Assembly: GCA_021107685.1 (NCBI GenBank) | Contig: JAIOSH010000036.1 | Span: forward strand, 1-6,591 | From: Bacteroidales bacterium | GTDB lineage: Bacteria > Bacteroidota > Bacteroidia > Bacteroidales > SMBSF39 | Direction: 5' to 3' | DNA length: 6,591 bases | Shown: piece by piece, positions 1 to 6,542 of the stretch | How the letters are laid out: each line of letters begins with the position of its first letter | How positions within the stretch are numbered: position 1 is the first letter of the stretch | Made by a program: the position numbers and the translations under genes | Notes under the pieces: model-generated | What the model was told of the DNA's origin: nothing | Database searches by the model: none | What the model saw: only the letters and a program-made list of their open reading frames with translations

Positions 1-130
1 AAGCAGTAATAGATATTGTTGGAACTGATGATACTTCTTTTTCACTAATAACAGATAAAGTATCCTTTTGAGGATAAACACTATTAATAAATAAAAAGGG
101 AAATAATAAAAGTAAAGTTATATATTTCAT
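1..130 (-). CDS. 5' part of a secreted or outer-membrane protein gene (truncated by window edge)
   Basis: Reading the minus strand from the ATG at 130-128 gives 43 complete codons with no stop before the window ends. The product begins MKYITLLLLFPFLFINSVYP and continues QKDTLSVISEKEV, SSVPTISITA. Residues 4-15 form a hydrophobic core after a single Lys, which fits a Sec signal peptide of about 20 residues. A Gln-Lys-Asp stretch follows; many Bacteroidota exported proteins start their mature form with Gln, but Pro at -1 would be unusual for signal peptidase I, so the exact cleavage site is uncertain. The gene lies 74 bp downstream of mltF on the same strand and could be co-transcribed with it. 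The function cannot be read from this fragment. The short SVPTISIT stretch after the leader faintly recalls N-termini of some Bacteroidota TonB-dependent receptors, but this is only a guess. Confidence 0.7.
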   Translation of the reverse strand, partial: MKYITLLLLFPFLFINSVYPQKDTLSVISEKEVSSVPTISITA

Positions 131-204
131 ATATTCAGGTGCTATTATATAAATTTCTGTTTTAAATAATTTGTCAAAAGTACTTAACTTTTATTAAATA
201 AAAT
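131..204. other. Short AT-rich spacer between mltF and the downstream gene
   Basis: This 74-bp gap separates two minus-strand genes. It holds a weak 6-bp inverted repeat (AAAAGT at 176-181, ACTTTT at 187-192, 5-nt loop) just past the mltF stop. On the minus strand it also has a TTGACA-like hexamer (177-172) and a TATAAT-like hexamer (149-144). These are 22 bp apart, too far for a normal sigma-70 pair, and do not match the Bacteroidota TAnnTTTG form. Neither a convincing terminator nor a convincing promoter is present, so read-through from mltF is possible. Confidence 0.4.
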
Positions 205-1656
205 TTAATACGTAATTATATTTTTATAATGCTCATAACGGTCTAAAATTTCATATACAAAATCATATGGTTCTTGTCCTCTGCAATAGCCGTATTTTAC
301 AACCGGATCATTATAGTATTCGGGTTTGGATTTTTGTAACAGGAAATAATCAACATTATCAGTCCAGATATCAGAATCTTTATTATTTTTTTCGGCAAGT
401 CTTCTTGCATCATATACATGGGCTATCCCTGCATTGTATGAAGCAAGGACAAACTTTAGTCTTTCATCATTATCATCAATTTTATTAATAAATTGTTTAT
501 TTAATAATTTGATAAATTTAACTCCTGCTTCAATTTGTTTTTCAGGTGGGGATAAAGTGTCAATACTATATTTTTTAGCTGTACTTGGCATTAATTGCAT
601 TAATCCGATTGCACCCACCCATGATTTTGCTTCAGGATGAAATCTTGATTCCTGGTATATTAATGAGGCTAATAATCGCCAGTCCCAGTTAATTAATTTA
701 CTGTGCTTTTTCATTAGATCATCATAACGGGATATTTTCCCCCCTTTTACGGAATAAAATTCGCTTTGAGCAATATAAACAGAACGCGGGTTTTTAAAAT
801 ATTTGTTATAGATATATGTTGCTATTTTTGTTTTTTTGAAATCAACAAGCCATTTATTTATTTCGGATAAAAGTTCATTTGAGCCTTTTTTAACTGCCCA
901 TGCAATATTCTGATGAAAACTGATTGGTGTATTTACATCAATATCAGGATAGTATTTCTGGTTGACTAATGCTATATGTTCATCGCAAACAGTGAAATCT
1001 ATTTCACCATTTACAACGCAAGTAATAAGTTCTTCTACCTGTTTTTCGGGGTCTTCAATTATATATATGCTATCGCCTATTTCATCGGATAGATTAATTA
1101 AACGATTATAAAAAGAAGTATTTTTTTGAATATAAATTGTTTTTCCTGCAAGTTCCAAAGGGTTTCTGATCAATTTTTTTTCAATATCATTCCATGTTCT
1201 CATTTTTCTCCAGTTATCAGGTTTTCTTTGTACAAGTACCTGCCGGGTTTGACTTAAGGGGGAACTAAAATCTACAATTTTAATTCTTTTATTAGTAACA
1301 GTTAAACCCATAGCAATCAGGTCGCAGCTTTCCTTATTTAAATATTCAAAACTTTTTTCAATATCACTATTAATGACTATTTCTAATTTAACATCCAAAT
1401 ATTTGGCAAATGACTTTAAAAGTTCATATTGGTAACCCATAGGTTCACCTTTATAGATAAAGTAATTTGTAGAATTATAATCTGTTAAAGCAATAATTCT
1501 CCCTCTTTCCTTAATTTTTTTTAATATATCATTGCTTCTTTCTTTTTGTTCAGGGATTTCATTATAGGTTTTGTTATTATTTGAACAGGATATAATAAAT
1601 ATTATTAGTATTGATAATTGAAATATTAAAATATATTTTTTAATTTTTTTATTCAA
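205..1656 (-). CDS. mltF: Membrane-bound lytic murein transglycosylase F (MltF-like lipoprotein)
   Basis: The 483-residue product should cleave the MurNAc-GlcNAc bond of peptidoglycan non-hydrolytically, leaving 1,6-anhydroMurNAc ends, during wall remodelling. Residues 1-23 are a lipoprotein signal with lipobox I-I-S-C, acylated at Cys24. The next residues, SNNNKT, lack the acidic cluster of known Bacteroidota surface-export signals, so a periplasm-facing anchor is likely. Residues about 48-290 are a family-3 solute-binding-like domain (RIIALTDYNSTNYF, TNKRIKIVDFSSP at 121-133, LAGKTIYIQKNTSF at 169-182). Residues about 310-425 are the SLT domain, with catalytic Glu336 in YQESRF, GLMQLMP at 351-357 and ASYNAG at 405-410. 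The tail with VKYGYCRG (453-460) is typical of Bacteroidota MltF. In Pseudomonas MltF the binding domain senses muropeptides and activates catalysis; the same is inferred here. Length is close to E. coli MltF (518). The start is TTG; an in-frame TGA lies eight codons upstream and the first Met codon is residue 73. Confidence 0.93.
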   Translation of the reverse strand: MNKKIKKYILIFQLSILIIFIISCSNNNKTYNEIPEQKERSNDILKKIKERGRIIALTDYNSTNYFIYKGEPMGYQYELLKSFAKYLDVKLEIVINSDIEKSFEYLNKESCDLIAMGLTVTNKRIKIVDFSSPLSQTRQVLVQRKPDNWRKMRTWNDIEKKLIRNPLELAGKTIYIQKNTSFYNRLINLSDEIGDSIYIIEDPEKQVEELITCVVNGEIDFTVCDEHIALVNQKYYPDIDVNTPISFHQNIAWAVKKGSNELLSEINKWLVDFKKTKIATYIYNKYFKNPRSVYIAQSEFYSVKGGKISRYDDLMKKHSKLINWDWRLLASLIYQESRFHPEAKSWVGAIGLMQLMPSTAKKYSIDTLSPPEKQIEAGVKFIKLLNKQFINKIDDNDERLKFVLASYNAGIAHVYDARRLAEKNNKDSDIWTDNVDYFLLQKSKPEYYNDPVVKYGYCRGQEPYDFVYEILDRYEHYKNIITY

Positions 1657-1749
1657 AACGTTTAGTTTTTTTGTTACTAATCAGTTTATTAATCAATTCC
1701 TATTTCCTGGCTTAAAGGATAGATTTTGAATGTGGTATATGGGGAATAA

Positions 1750-1788
1750 GGGTATAAAAGGTATAGAGGTATAAAGGTATAAGGGTGT
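1750..1788 (+). repeat. Degenerate 8-bp direct repeats, consensus GGTATAAA
   Basis: GGTAT cores begin at 1751, 1760, 1768 and 1776, and a variant GGTGT at 1784. Spacings are therefore 9, 8, 8 and 8 bp. A further GGTAT at 1734 lies outside the regular phase. The array has no C on the plus strand. Its last unit can pair with the following ATACCC (1793-1798) as GGGTGT/ATACCC around a 4-nt ACTA loop, with one G-T pair. This joins the G-rich array to the C-rich array that follows. Confidence 0.7.
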
Positions 1789-1807
1789 ACTAATACCCAT
1801 ATTACTC

Positions 1808-1893
1808 TATTTTCCCTATTTTCCTTATTTCCTAATATTACCTTATTTCCCATATTTTCCCTATTTCCCTATTTCTTATATTCCTCAATTTCC
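1808..1893 (+). repeat. Degenerate pyrimidine-rich repeats, consensus TATTTCCC
   Basis: Units of the form T-A-T-T-T-(T)-C-C-(C) recur at 1808-1816, 1817-1824, 1825-1832, 1843-1851, 1853-1861 and 1862-1869, followed by weaker copies near 1870-1893. The unit length varies between about 8 and 11 bp. There is no G on the plus strand anywhere in the array. Seen from the minus strand it is a GGGAAATA repeat, roughly complementary to the G-rich array upstream: for example, GGGGAATAAGGGT at 1741-1753 resembles the reverse complement of ACCTTATTTCCC at 1840-1851. The two blocks thus form a loose, imperfect inverted arrangement. Confidence 0.65.
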
Positions 1894-2015
1894 AATTTGC
1901 AATTTTGCAAGCCTGTTTTCTACTGGTTTAATTTAATATTAATAAGTTAGATTTCTTTTTGGGGACTAATTTATAAAATAATTTTAAATTAAATGAAATT
2001 TATAATTTTTTTTTG

Positions 2016-2023
2016 TATATTTG
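2016..2023 (+). promoter_or_regulatory. Bacteroidota-type -7 promoter element (TATATTTG) of the C25 protease gene
   Basis: TATATTTG is an exact match to the TAnnTTTG -7 consensus used by the Bacteroidota primary sigma factor. It lies 43 bp upstream of the protease ATG, so transcription would begin near 2028-2031 and give a leader of roughly 36-39 nt. The expected -33 TTTG is not present at the right distance; the best partial match is AATG at 1992-1995, 20 bp upstream. The leader is A/T-rich, and its only purine-rich stretch (AAAAAGG, 2034-2040) is too far from the ATG to act as a Shine-Dalgarno sequence. Confidence 0.5.
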
Positions 2024-2066
2024 AATCCAGTATAAAAAGGTAAAAATATAAAATTAAATTTTTTTT

Positions 2067-5000
2067 ATGATTTATCTAAAAAATAATAGAAAAAAGACAT
2101 TGTTATTGCTTGGTTTTATTTTTGTTCTGTTTTTCAAGCTAAATGCTATGGATTTCAAATTTAATGACAATTGGGGAAAACCGGGATATACACTAAAAAA
2201 GATTAATGCAAAAAGATTGGAAATTAATTTTTCTATTCATAATTTTTCCCTGAACAATATTATTGTAAAAGACAAAATAATGCAAAAAATATCATTGCAG
2301 GGATACTTTCTTCCAAATGATGAAGGTTGTCCTGACCTGCCGGGTGGAGGCAGATATATTGCAATACCACAGGGAGCTGTTGTTTCATTTCAAATTATAT
2401 CTTCCCGAACCGAAATACTCACCAATATTGACCTTTCGCCTGCACCCCGTATTCCTTTAGTATCAGAAGAAAGCTTGCCGGAATATAATAAAAATGAACA
2501 GGTTTATTCAAGGAATGCTTTTTATCCTGCAGAGCCTGTTAAACTTTCTGCACCCGATAAAATTAGAGGTATTGATGTGGTTATGCTGGGCATTACACCA
2601 TTTCAATATAATCCTGTAACAAAGGAATTAATTGTTTATAAAGATTTAAAAATTGAAATTACATTAAAAGGAGGTAACGGGCATATTGGAGATAACCGTT
2701 TACGCAGCCGTTGGTGGGACCCTGTTTTAAAGGATATGCTTCTTAATGGAGCTTCTCTTCCTGAAATAAATTATAATAGTATCTCATCAAAAAATAATGA
2801 AGGTTTTGAATATATCATTATTACACCCGATGATCCGGGCTTTATTGCGTGGGCTGATTCTATCAGGTCATTCAGGATAAAACAGGGAATTCGTACAGGC
2901 ATTGTTACTATTAGTGAAATCGGTGGAAATACAAGGTATGATATAGAGAATTATATTAATAATGCATATAATAACTGGGATATTCCTCCATCAGCAGTTC
3001 TTTTATTAGCAGATTATGGTATCAGTGGTAATGCAATAACTTCAGCTCATCTTGCACATACTGTTTCAGGCGGTTATATTTCCGATAATGTTTTTGCTGA
3101 TATTAATAATGATGACCTTCCTGATATTGCATTTGCCCGTATTACAGCACAAAATGCAATCCACTTAGAAACAATGATTGGAAAATTTTTAGAATATGAA
3201 CGTAATCCTCCTGAAAATCCTGATTATTATGCTCATCCTGTTACTGCAATGGGCTGGCAGACTTCACGATGGTTTCAGCTTTGTTCTGAAATAATTAACG
3301 GTTTTTGGGAATATGGATTAGGGAAAAATCCTGTTCGTGAAAACAGTATTTTTAGCGGCACACCCGGCGGAGTATGGTCAACAGCATTAAATACTGATAT
3401 TATTGTTGATTATTTCGGTCCTGATGGTCTTGGATATATTCCTGAAAATTCCGCACATTTGACAGACTGGGGCGCTAATGCAAGCCGTTTGAATAATGAT
3501 ATAAACAGTGGTGCTTTTATGCTTCAGCACCGCGACCATGGCTTTGAAACAGGTTGGGGAGAACCCTCTTATACTAATTACGACCTGCCTGGCTTAAATA
3601 ATGAAGACCTGACCTTTGTTTTTTCAGTTAATTGTCTTACAGGTAAATTCGATTGGGAAAGCGAATGTTTTGCAGAAGCTTTTCACAGACATACTTACGG
3701 AGCTCTTGGTATTATTGCTGCAACAGATGAATCCTATTCTTTTGTAAATGATACTTATGTCTGGGGAATGTATGATAATATGTGGCACGATTTTATGCCT
3801 GATTATGGTACTAATCCCGATTCAAGGAGTATTTTTCCTTGTTTTGCTAATGTTGCCGGTAAATATTTTCTTGAACAATCATCTTGGCCCTATAATACAC
3901 TTAATAAAGCAATTACATATTACCTGTTCCATTATCACGGCGATGCTTTTACAACTGTATATTCTGAAATGCCTCAGCAATTAACAGTTGTACATGATAG
4001 TGTTCTTTTATGTAACCAGGATTTCTTCACTGTTACAGCGGATTCAGGAGCCTTAGTTGCTTTAACTAATAACGGTGAAATCATTGCTGTAAGCGAAGCT
4101 ACCGGAAATCCTGAAAATATTGCAATTTCTACACAACCGCCAATTACAAAAATTCATTTAACTGTTACAAAACAAAATTATTTCAGATATAATTGTTTAA
4201 TACCTGTAATGCCTCCTGATGGGGCTTATGTGATAGGATATTCTTATTCCATTAATGATAATACAGGAAATGGAAATGCTCAGATAAATAATGGCGAATC
4301 CATAATGCTTTCATTAAGCATGAAAAATGTTGGAAATGCTCCGGCTGAAAATGTTAGTGTTTATATTAGTACTTCTGACCCATATATCAGTATAACGGAT
4401 TATTATGAGAATTACGGTAATATTCCTGCGAATGAGATTATTACAATTGAAGATGGTTTTGCATTTGATGTTTCAGATAACATTCCTGACGGACATGTTG
4501 TTTTATATGATGTAATAGCAAATGATGGGGATAGTATATGGTTAAGTTCTTTTACAATTGAAGGACATGCACCTGTTTTAAAAATAGGTAATTATATTGT
4601 TTGTGATCCATTAGGGAATAACAATGGAATATTAGACCCTGGCGAAAATGCGGATATTATTATTAAAACTATTAACTCAGGTTCGGGTGATGCATTAAAT
4701 ACTATTGGGATTTTGACTACATCAGGTAATAATATTGTGATAAATGATACAATTAATGAATTTGATACGCTTTTATCGGGAGATATAATATATGCGTCAT
4801 TTAATTTAACAATAGATACATCTGTGCTAATCGGAACTGCTATTGATATGAATTATTCTGTAACATCAGGATTATATTCTGCTATTGATAGTTTTAATAT
4901 TGCAATAGGTTTGATTGTTGAAGACTGGGAAAGCGGAGATTTTGAGAAATATAACTGGATAACTGGAGGCAATGCATCCTGGACCATTACAAGCTCTGAT

Positions 5001-6350
5001 TGTTTTGAAGGAATGTATAGTGCAAAATCCGGTTATATAATTGACCAGCAAAGTTCATATTTTTCGCTGGATTATATTGTTGCTGTTGATGACAGTATTT
5101 CTTTTTACAGGAAAGTATCTTCGGAAGAAGCATGGGATTTTTTTGAATTTTACATCGACAGTATTAAAATTGACGAATGGTCAGGTGAAGAAGACTGGAC
5201 AAGAGAATCTTACCCTGTAAGTGCAGGTGAGCATGTTTTTAAATGGGTATATGATAAAGATATGTATGTTTCAACCGGACAGGATTGCGCCTGGATAGAT
5301 TATATTGTACTTCCTCCTGCAACAACAGCTTATGCAGGTATAGATGATGAAATATGTGAGGGAAATCCCTATACTTTATCAGGAAAGGCAGAATATTATA
5401 ATTTGTTGAACTGGACAAGTTCGGGAACAGGAACATTTGAAAATAACGGAACTTTAACTCCGGTTTATACACCAAGTATTGATGATATTAACGCCGGTCA
5501 TGTAACATTGACCCTGACTGCTTTCAGTGAATACGGACAAGTGAGTGATGATATGATATTAACTTTTTTATATTTACCTCCACAACCTGATACACCTTTT
5601 GGAGAAACAATTTTATGCGAAAATAGTCCTGATACTGATTATTTCATAACGGGAATGCCCAATACAATATTTTATATATGGGATATTGAACCTTCTGAAG
5701 CAGGAATAATAACAGGCATAAGTACTTATGCAACTGTTAATTGGGATAATAATTTCACGGGAAATGCTGCAATTAAAGTTCGTGGAGTTAATGAATGTGG
5801 TGAAGGTGAATATTCCGATAGCCTGATTGTTACTGTTTATCCTTTACCCAATATAACATTGGAACCTTTTGAAGATGTTTGTCTTAATGATCCTCCCTTT
5901 GAATTAACCGGCGGGCTTCCCGTGGGAGGAACTTACTCAGGGCAAGGAGTAATTGACGGTTATTTTTATCCTGCTGTAGCCGGTATAGGAAATCATATAA
6001 TCACTTATGCTTATACTGATCAAAATGGTTGTGAAAATTTTGCTGAGGAAAGCATTTATGTGGATAATTGTACAGGTATTTATTATAATTCAGATAATAT
6101 TGGTATTGAAATTTTCCCGAACCCTAATACAGGCACTTTTACTTTGAAAATACACATTGAGAATTTAGATATTATTGATATAAAAATAATTAATTCATTA
6201 AACGAGATAATTTTTGAAAAATCTAATGTCCCGGTTAATAAAAATTATTATGATAATATAAATTTAGATAATTATTCCAAAGGTATTTATTATATTAAAA
6301 TTACAGGAAAAGAAACCAATTATGTGAGGAAAATAATTATTGATTTATAG
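2067..6350 (+). CDS. Gingipain-family (C25) cysteine protease with modular tail and type IX sorting domain
   Basis: A 1427-residue secreted endopeptidase precursor. Residues 1-27 are a signal peptide (likely cut LNA|MDF). Residues 28 to about 245 resemble the C25 propeptide (PDLPGGGRYIAIPQG, 89-103). Residues about 247-630 are the C25 catalytic domain: YIIITPDDPGF (249-259), His491 in HRDHGFETGW and nucleophile Cys523 in FSVNCLTGKFD. Both catalytic residues of the family are therefore intact. Residues about 638-714 match the Ig-like domain that follows gingipain catalytic domains. Two CARDB-like domains follow (about 725-833 and 840-945), then a jelly-roll/MAM-like module (950-1083: EDWESGDF, DCAWIDYIVLP), then three Ig/PKD-like modules (1086-1170, 1174-1258, 1259-1335). 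Residues 1345-1427 are a type A T9SS C-terminal domain (FPNPNTGTF, KGIYYIKI, final KIIIDL). The protein should cross the outer membrane through the type IX system and lose this domain, often with surface attachment. Cleavage specificity cannot be told from the sequence. The ATG has no Shine-Dalgarno sequence but gives the full signal peptide. Confidence 0.93.
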   Translation: MIYLKNNRKKTLLLLGFIFVLFFKLNAMDFKFNDNWGKPGYTLKKINAKRLEINFSIHNFSLNNIIVKDKIMQKISLQGYFLPNDEGCPDLPGGGRYIAIPQGAVVSFQIISSRTEILTNIDLSPAPRIPLVSEESLPEYNKNEQVYSRNAFYPAEPVKLSAPDKIRGIDVVMLGITPFQYNPVTKELIVYKDLKIEITLKGGNGHIGDNRLRSRWWDPVLKDMLLNGASLPEINYNSISSKNNEGFEYIIITPDDPGFIAWADSIRSFRIKQGIRTGIVTISEIGGNTRYDIENYINNAYNNWDIPPSAVLLLADYGISGNAITSAHLAHTVSGGYISDNVFADINNDDLPDIAFARITAQNAIHLETMIGKFLEYERNPPENPDYYAHPVTAMGWQTSRWFQLCSEIINGFWEYGLGKNPVRENSIFSGTPGGVWSTALNTDIIVDYFGPDGLGYIPENSAHLTDWGANASRLNNDINSGAFMLQHRDHGFETGWGEPSYTNYDLPGLNNEDLTFVFSVNCLTGKFDWESECFAEAFHRHTYGALGIIAATDESYSFVNDTYVWGMYDNMWHDFMPDYGTNPDSRSIFPCFANVAGKYFLEQSSWPYNTLNKAITYYLFHYHGDAFTTVYSEMPQQLTVVHDSVLLCNQDFFTVTADSGALVALTNNGEIIAVSEATGNPENIAISTQPPITKIHLTVTKQNYFRYNCLIPVMPPDGAYVIGYSYSINDNTGNGNAQINNGESIMLSLSMKNVGNAPAENVSVYISTSDPYISITDYYENYGNIPANEIITIEDGFAFDVSDNIPDGHVVLYDVIANDGDSIWLSSFTIEGHAPVLKIGNYIVCDPLGNNNGILDPGENADIIIKTINSGSGDALNTIGILTTSGNNIVINDTINEFDTLLSGDIIYASFNLTIDTSVLIGTAIDMNYSVTSGLYSAIDSFNIAIGLIVEDWESGDFEKYNWITGGNASWTITSSDCFEGMYSAKSGYIIDQQSSYFSLDYIVAVDDSISFYRKVSSEEAWDFFEFYIDSIKIDEWSGEEDWTRESYPVSAGEHVFKWVYDKDMYVSTGQDCAWIDYIVLPPATTAYAGIDDEICEGNPYTLSGKAEYYNLLNWTSSGTGTFENNGTLTPVYTPSIDDINAGHVTLTLTAFSEYGQVSDDMILTFLYLPPQPDTPFGETILCENSPDTDYFITGMPNTIFYIWDIEPSEAGIITGISTYATVNWDNNFTGNAAIKVRGVNECGEGEYSDSLIVTVYPLPNITLEPFEDVCLNDPPFELTGGLPVGGTYSGQGVIDGYFYPAVAGIGNHIITYAYTDQNGCENFAEESIYVDNCTGIYYNSDNIGIEIFPNPNTGTFTLKIHIENLDIIDIKIINSLNEIIFEKSNVPVNKNYYDNINLDNYSKGIYYIKITGKETNYVRKIIIDL

Positions 6351-6370
6351 TAATTATTTAGCTGATATCC

Positions 6371-6425
6371 AAAAATAAAAAAAATTAACGTTATTAACAA
6401 TTACAAAGCTGTTTTTTGTTTTTTT
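6371..6425 (+). terminator. Possible A/T-type terminator of the protease gene
   Basis: An A-rich run (6371-6384, interrupted by one T) faces a T-rich run (6412-6425, interrupted by one G). In RNA, 6371-6382 can pair with 6412-6423 as a 12-bp A-U stem in which the interrupting U and G form a wobble pair, closing a 29-nt loop. A smaller alternative is ACAAA (6403-6407) with TTTGT (6415-6419), followed by a T-tract. Position 20 bp past the stop codon suits a terminator. The stem has no G-C pairs, so it is weak. Confidence 0.3.
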
Positions 6426-6521
6426 CCTTTCTTATGTTTCAAAATTATAGTGATGTTAACCTCTGTTTTGCAATTTAATTTTAACCAATTGATATTCAGG
6501 GTGATGCTTTGTAAGGCACCA

Positions 6522-6542
6522 CAAAACTCTACGAGAGTTTTG
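6522..6542. repeat. Perfect 9-bp inverted repeat with 3-nt loop
   Basis: CAAAACTCT (6522-6530) and AGAGTTTTG (6534-6542) are exact reverse complements around the loop ACG. The structure is nearly symmetric, with A-tract and T-tract arms, so it could act as a bidirectional terminator for the protease gene and a converging gene beyond the window. It could equally be a copy of a dispersed palindromic repeat or an operator. A weak hairpin directly upstream (6505-6518) may be part of the same element. No long T-run follows on the plus strand. Confidence 0.5.

Larger units (their letters stand above)
1657..2066. other. Divergent intergenic region between mltF and the C25 protease gene
   Basis: This 410-bp region separates two divergently transcribed genes and carries no credible ORF. 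It holds, in order: the A-rich mltF leader without a Shine-Dalgarno sequence (about 1657-1690); a C-free run (1712-1789) that contains G-rich 8-bp repeats; a G-free run (1789-1898) of TATTTCCC-like repeats; a pair of TTGCAA palindromes at 1897-1902 and 1905-1910 separated by TT; a plain AT-rich stretch (1920-2010); and a TAnnTTTG promoter element for the protease gene (2016-2023). I found no exact TAnnTTTG element upstream of mltF on the minus strand. Confidence 0.75.

Noticed and set aside
144..177. TTGACA...TATAAT pair on the minus strand upstream of the partial gene
   Set aside because: The spacing is 22 bp rather than about 17, and Bacteroidota use TTTG/TAnnTTTG elements, so the match is probably due to AT-richness.
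267..640. Two plus-strand open frames (267-488 and 434-640)
   Set aside because: They lie wholly antisense within the conserved SLT region of mltF, overlap each other, and encode low-complexity peptides without recognisable motifs; they are shadow frames.
1750..1893. CRISPR array
   Set aside because: The units are only 8-11 bp, degenerate and contiguous, without spacers or nearby cas genes.
2034..2040. AAAAAGG as a ribosome binding site for the protease gene
   Set aside because: It is 26 bp from the ATG, too far for Shine-Dalgarno pairing at that start.
3748..3984. Plus-strand open frame of 78 codons inside the protease gene
   Set aside because: It is an alternative frame of the conserved C25 catalytic region and resembles no known protein.
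5239..5475. Minus-strand open frame of 78 codons
   Set aside because: It is antisense to the jelly-roll and Ig-like modules of the protease and shows no features of its own.
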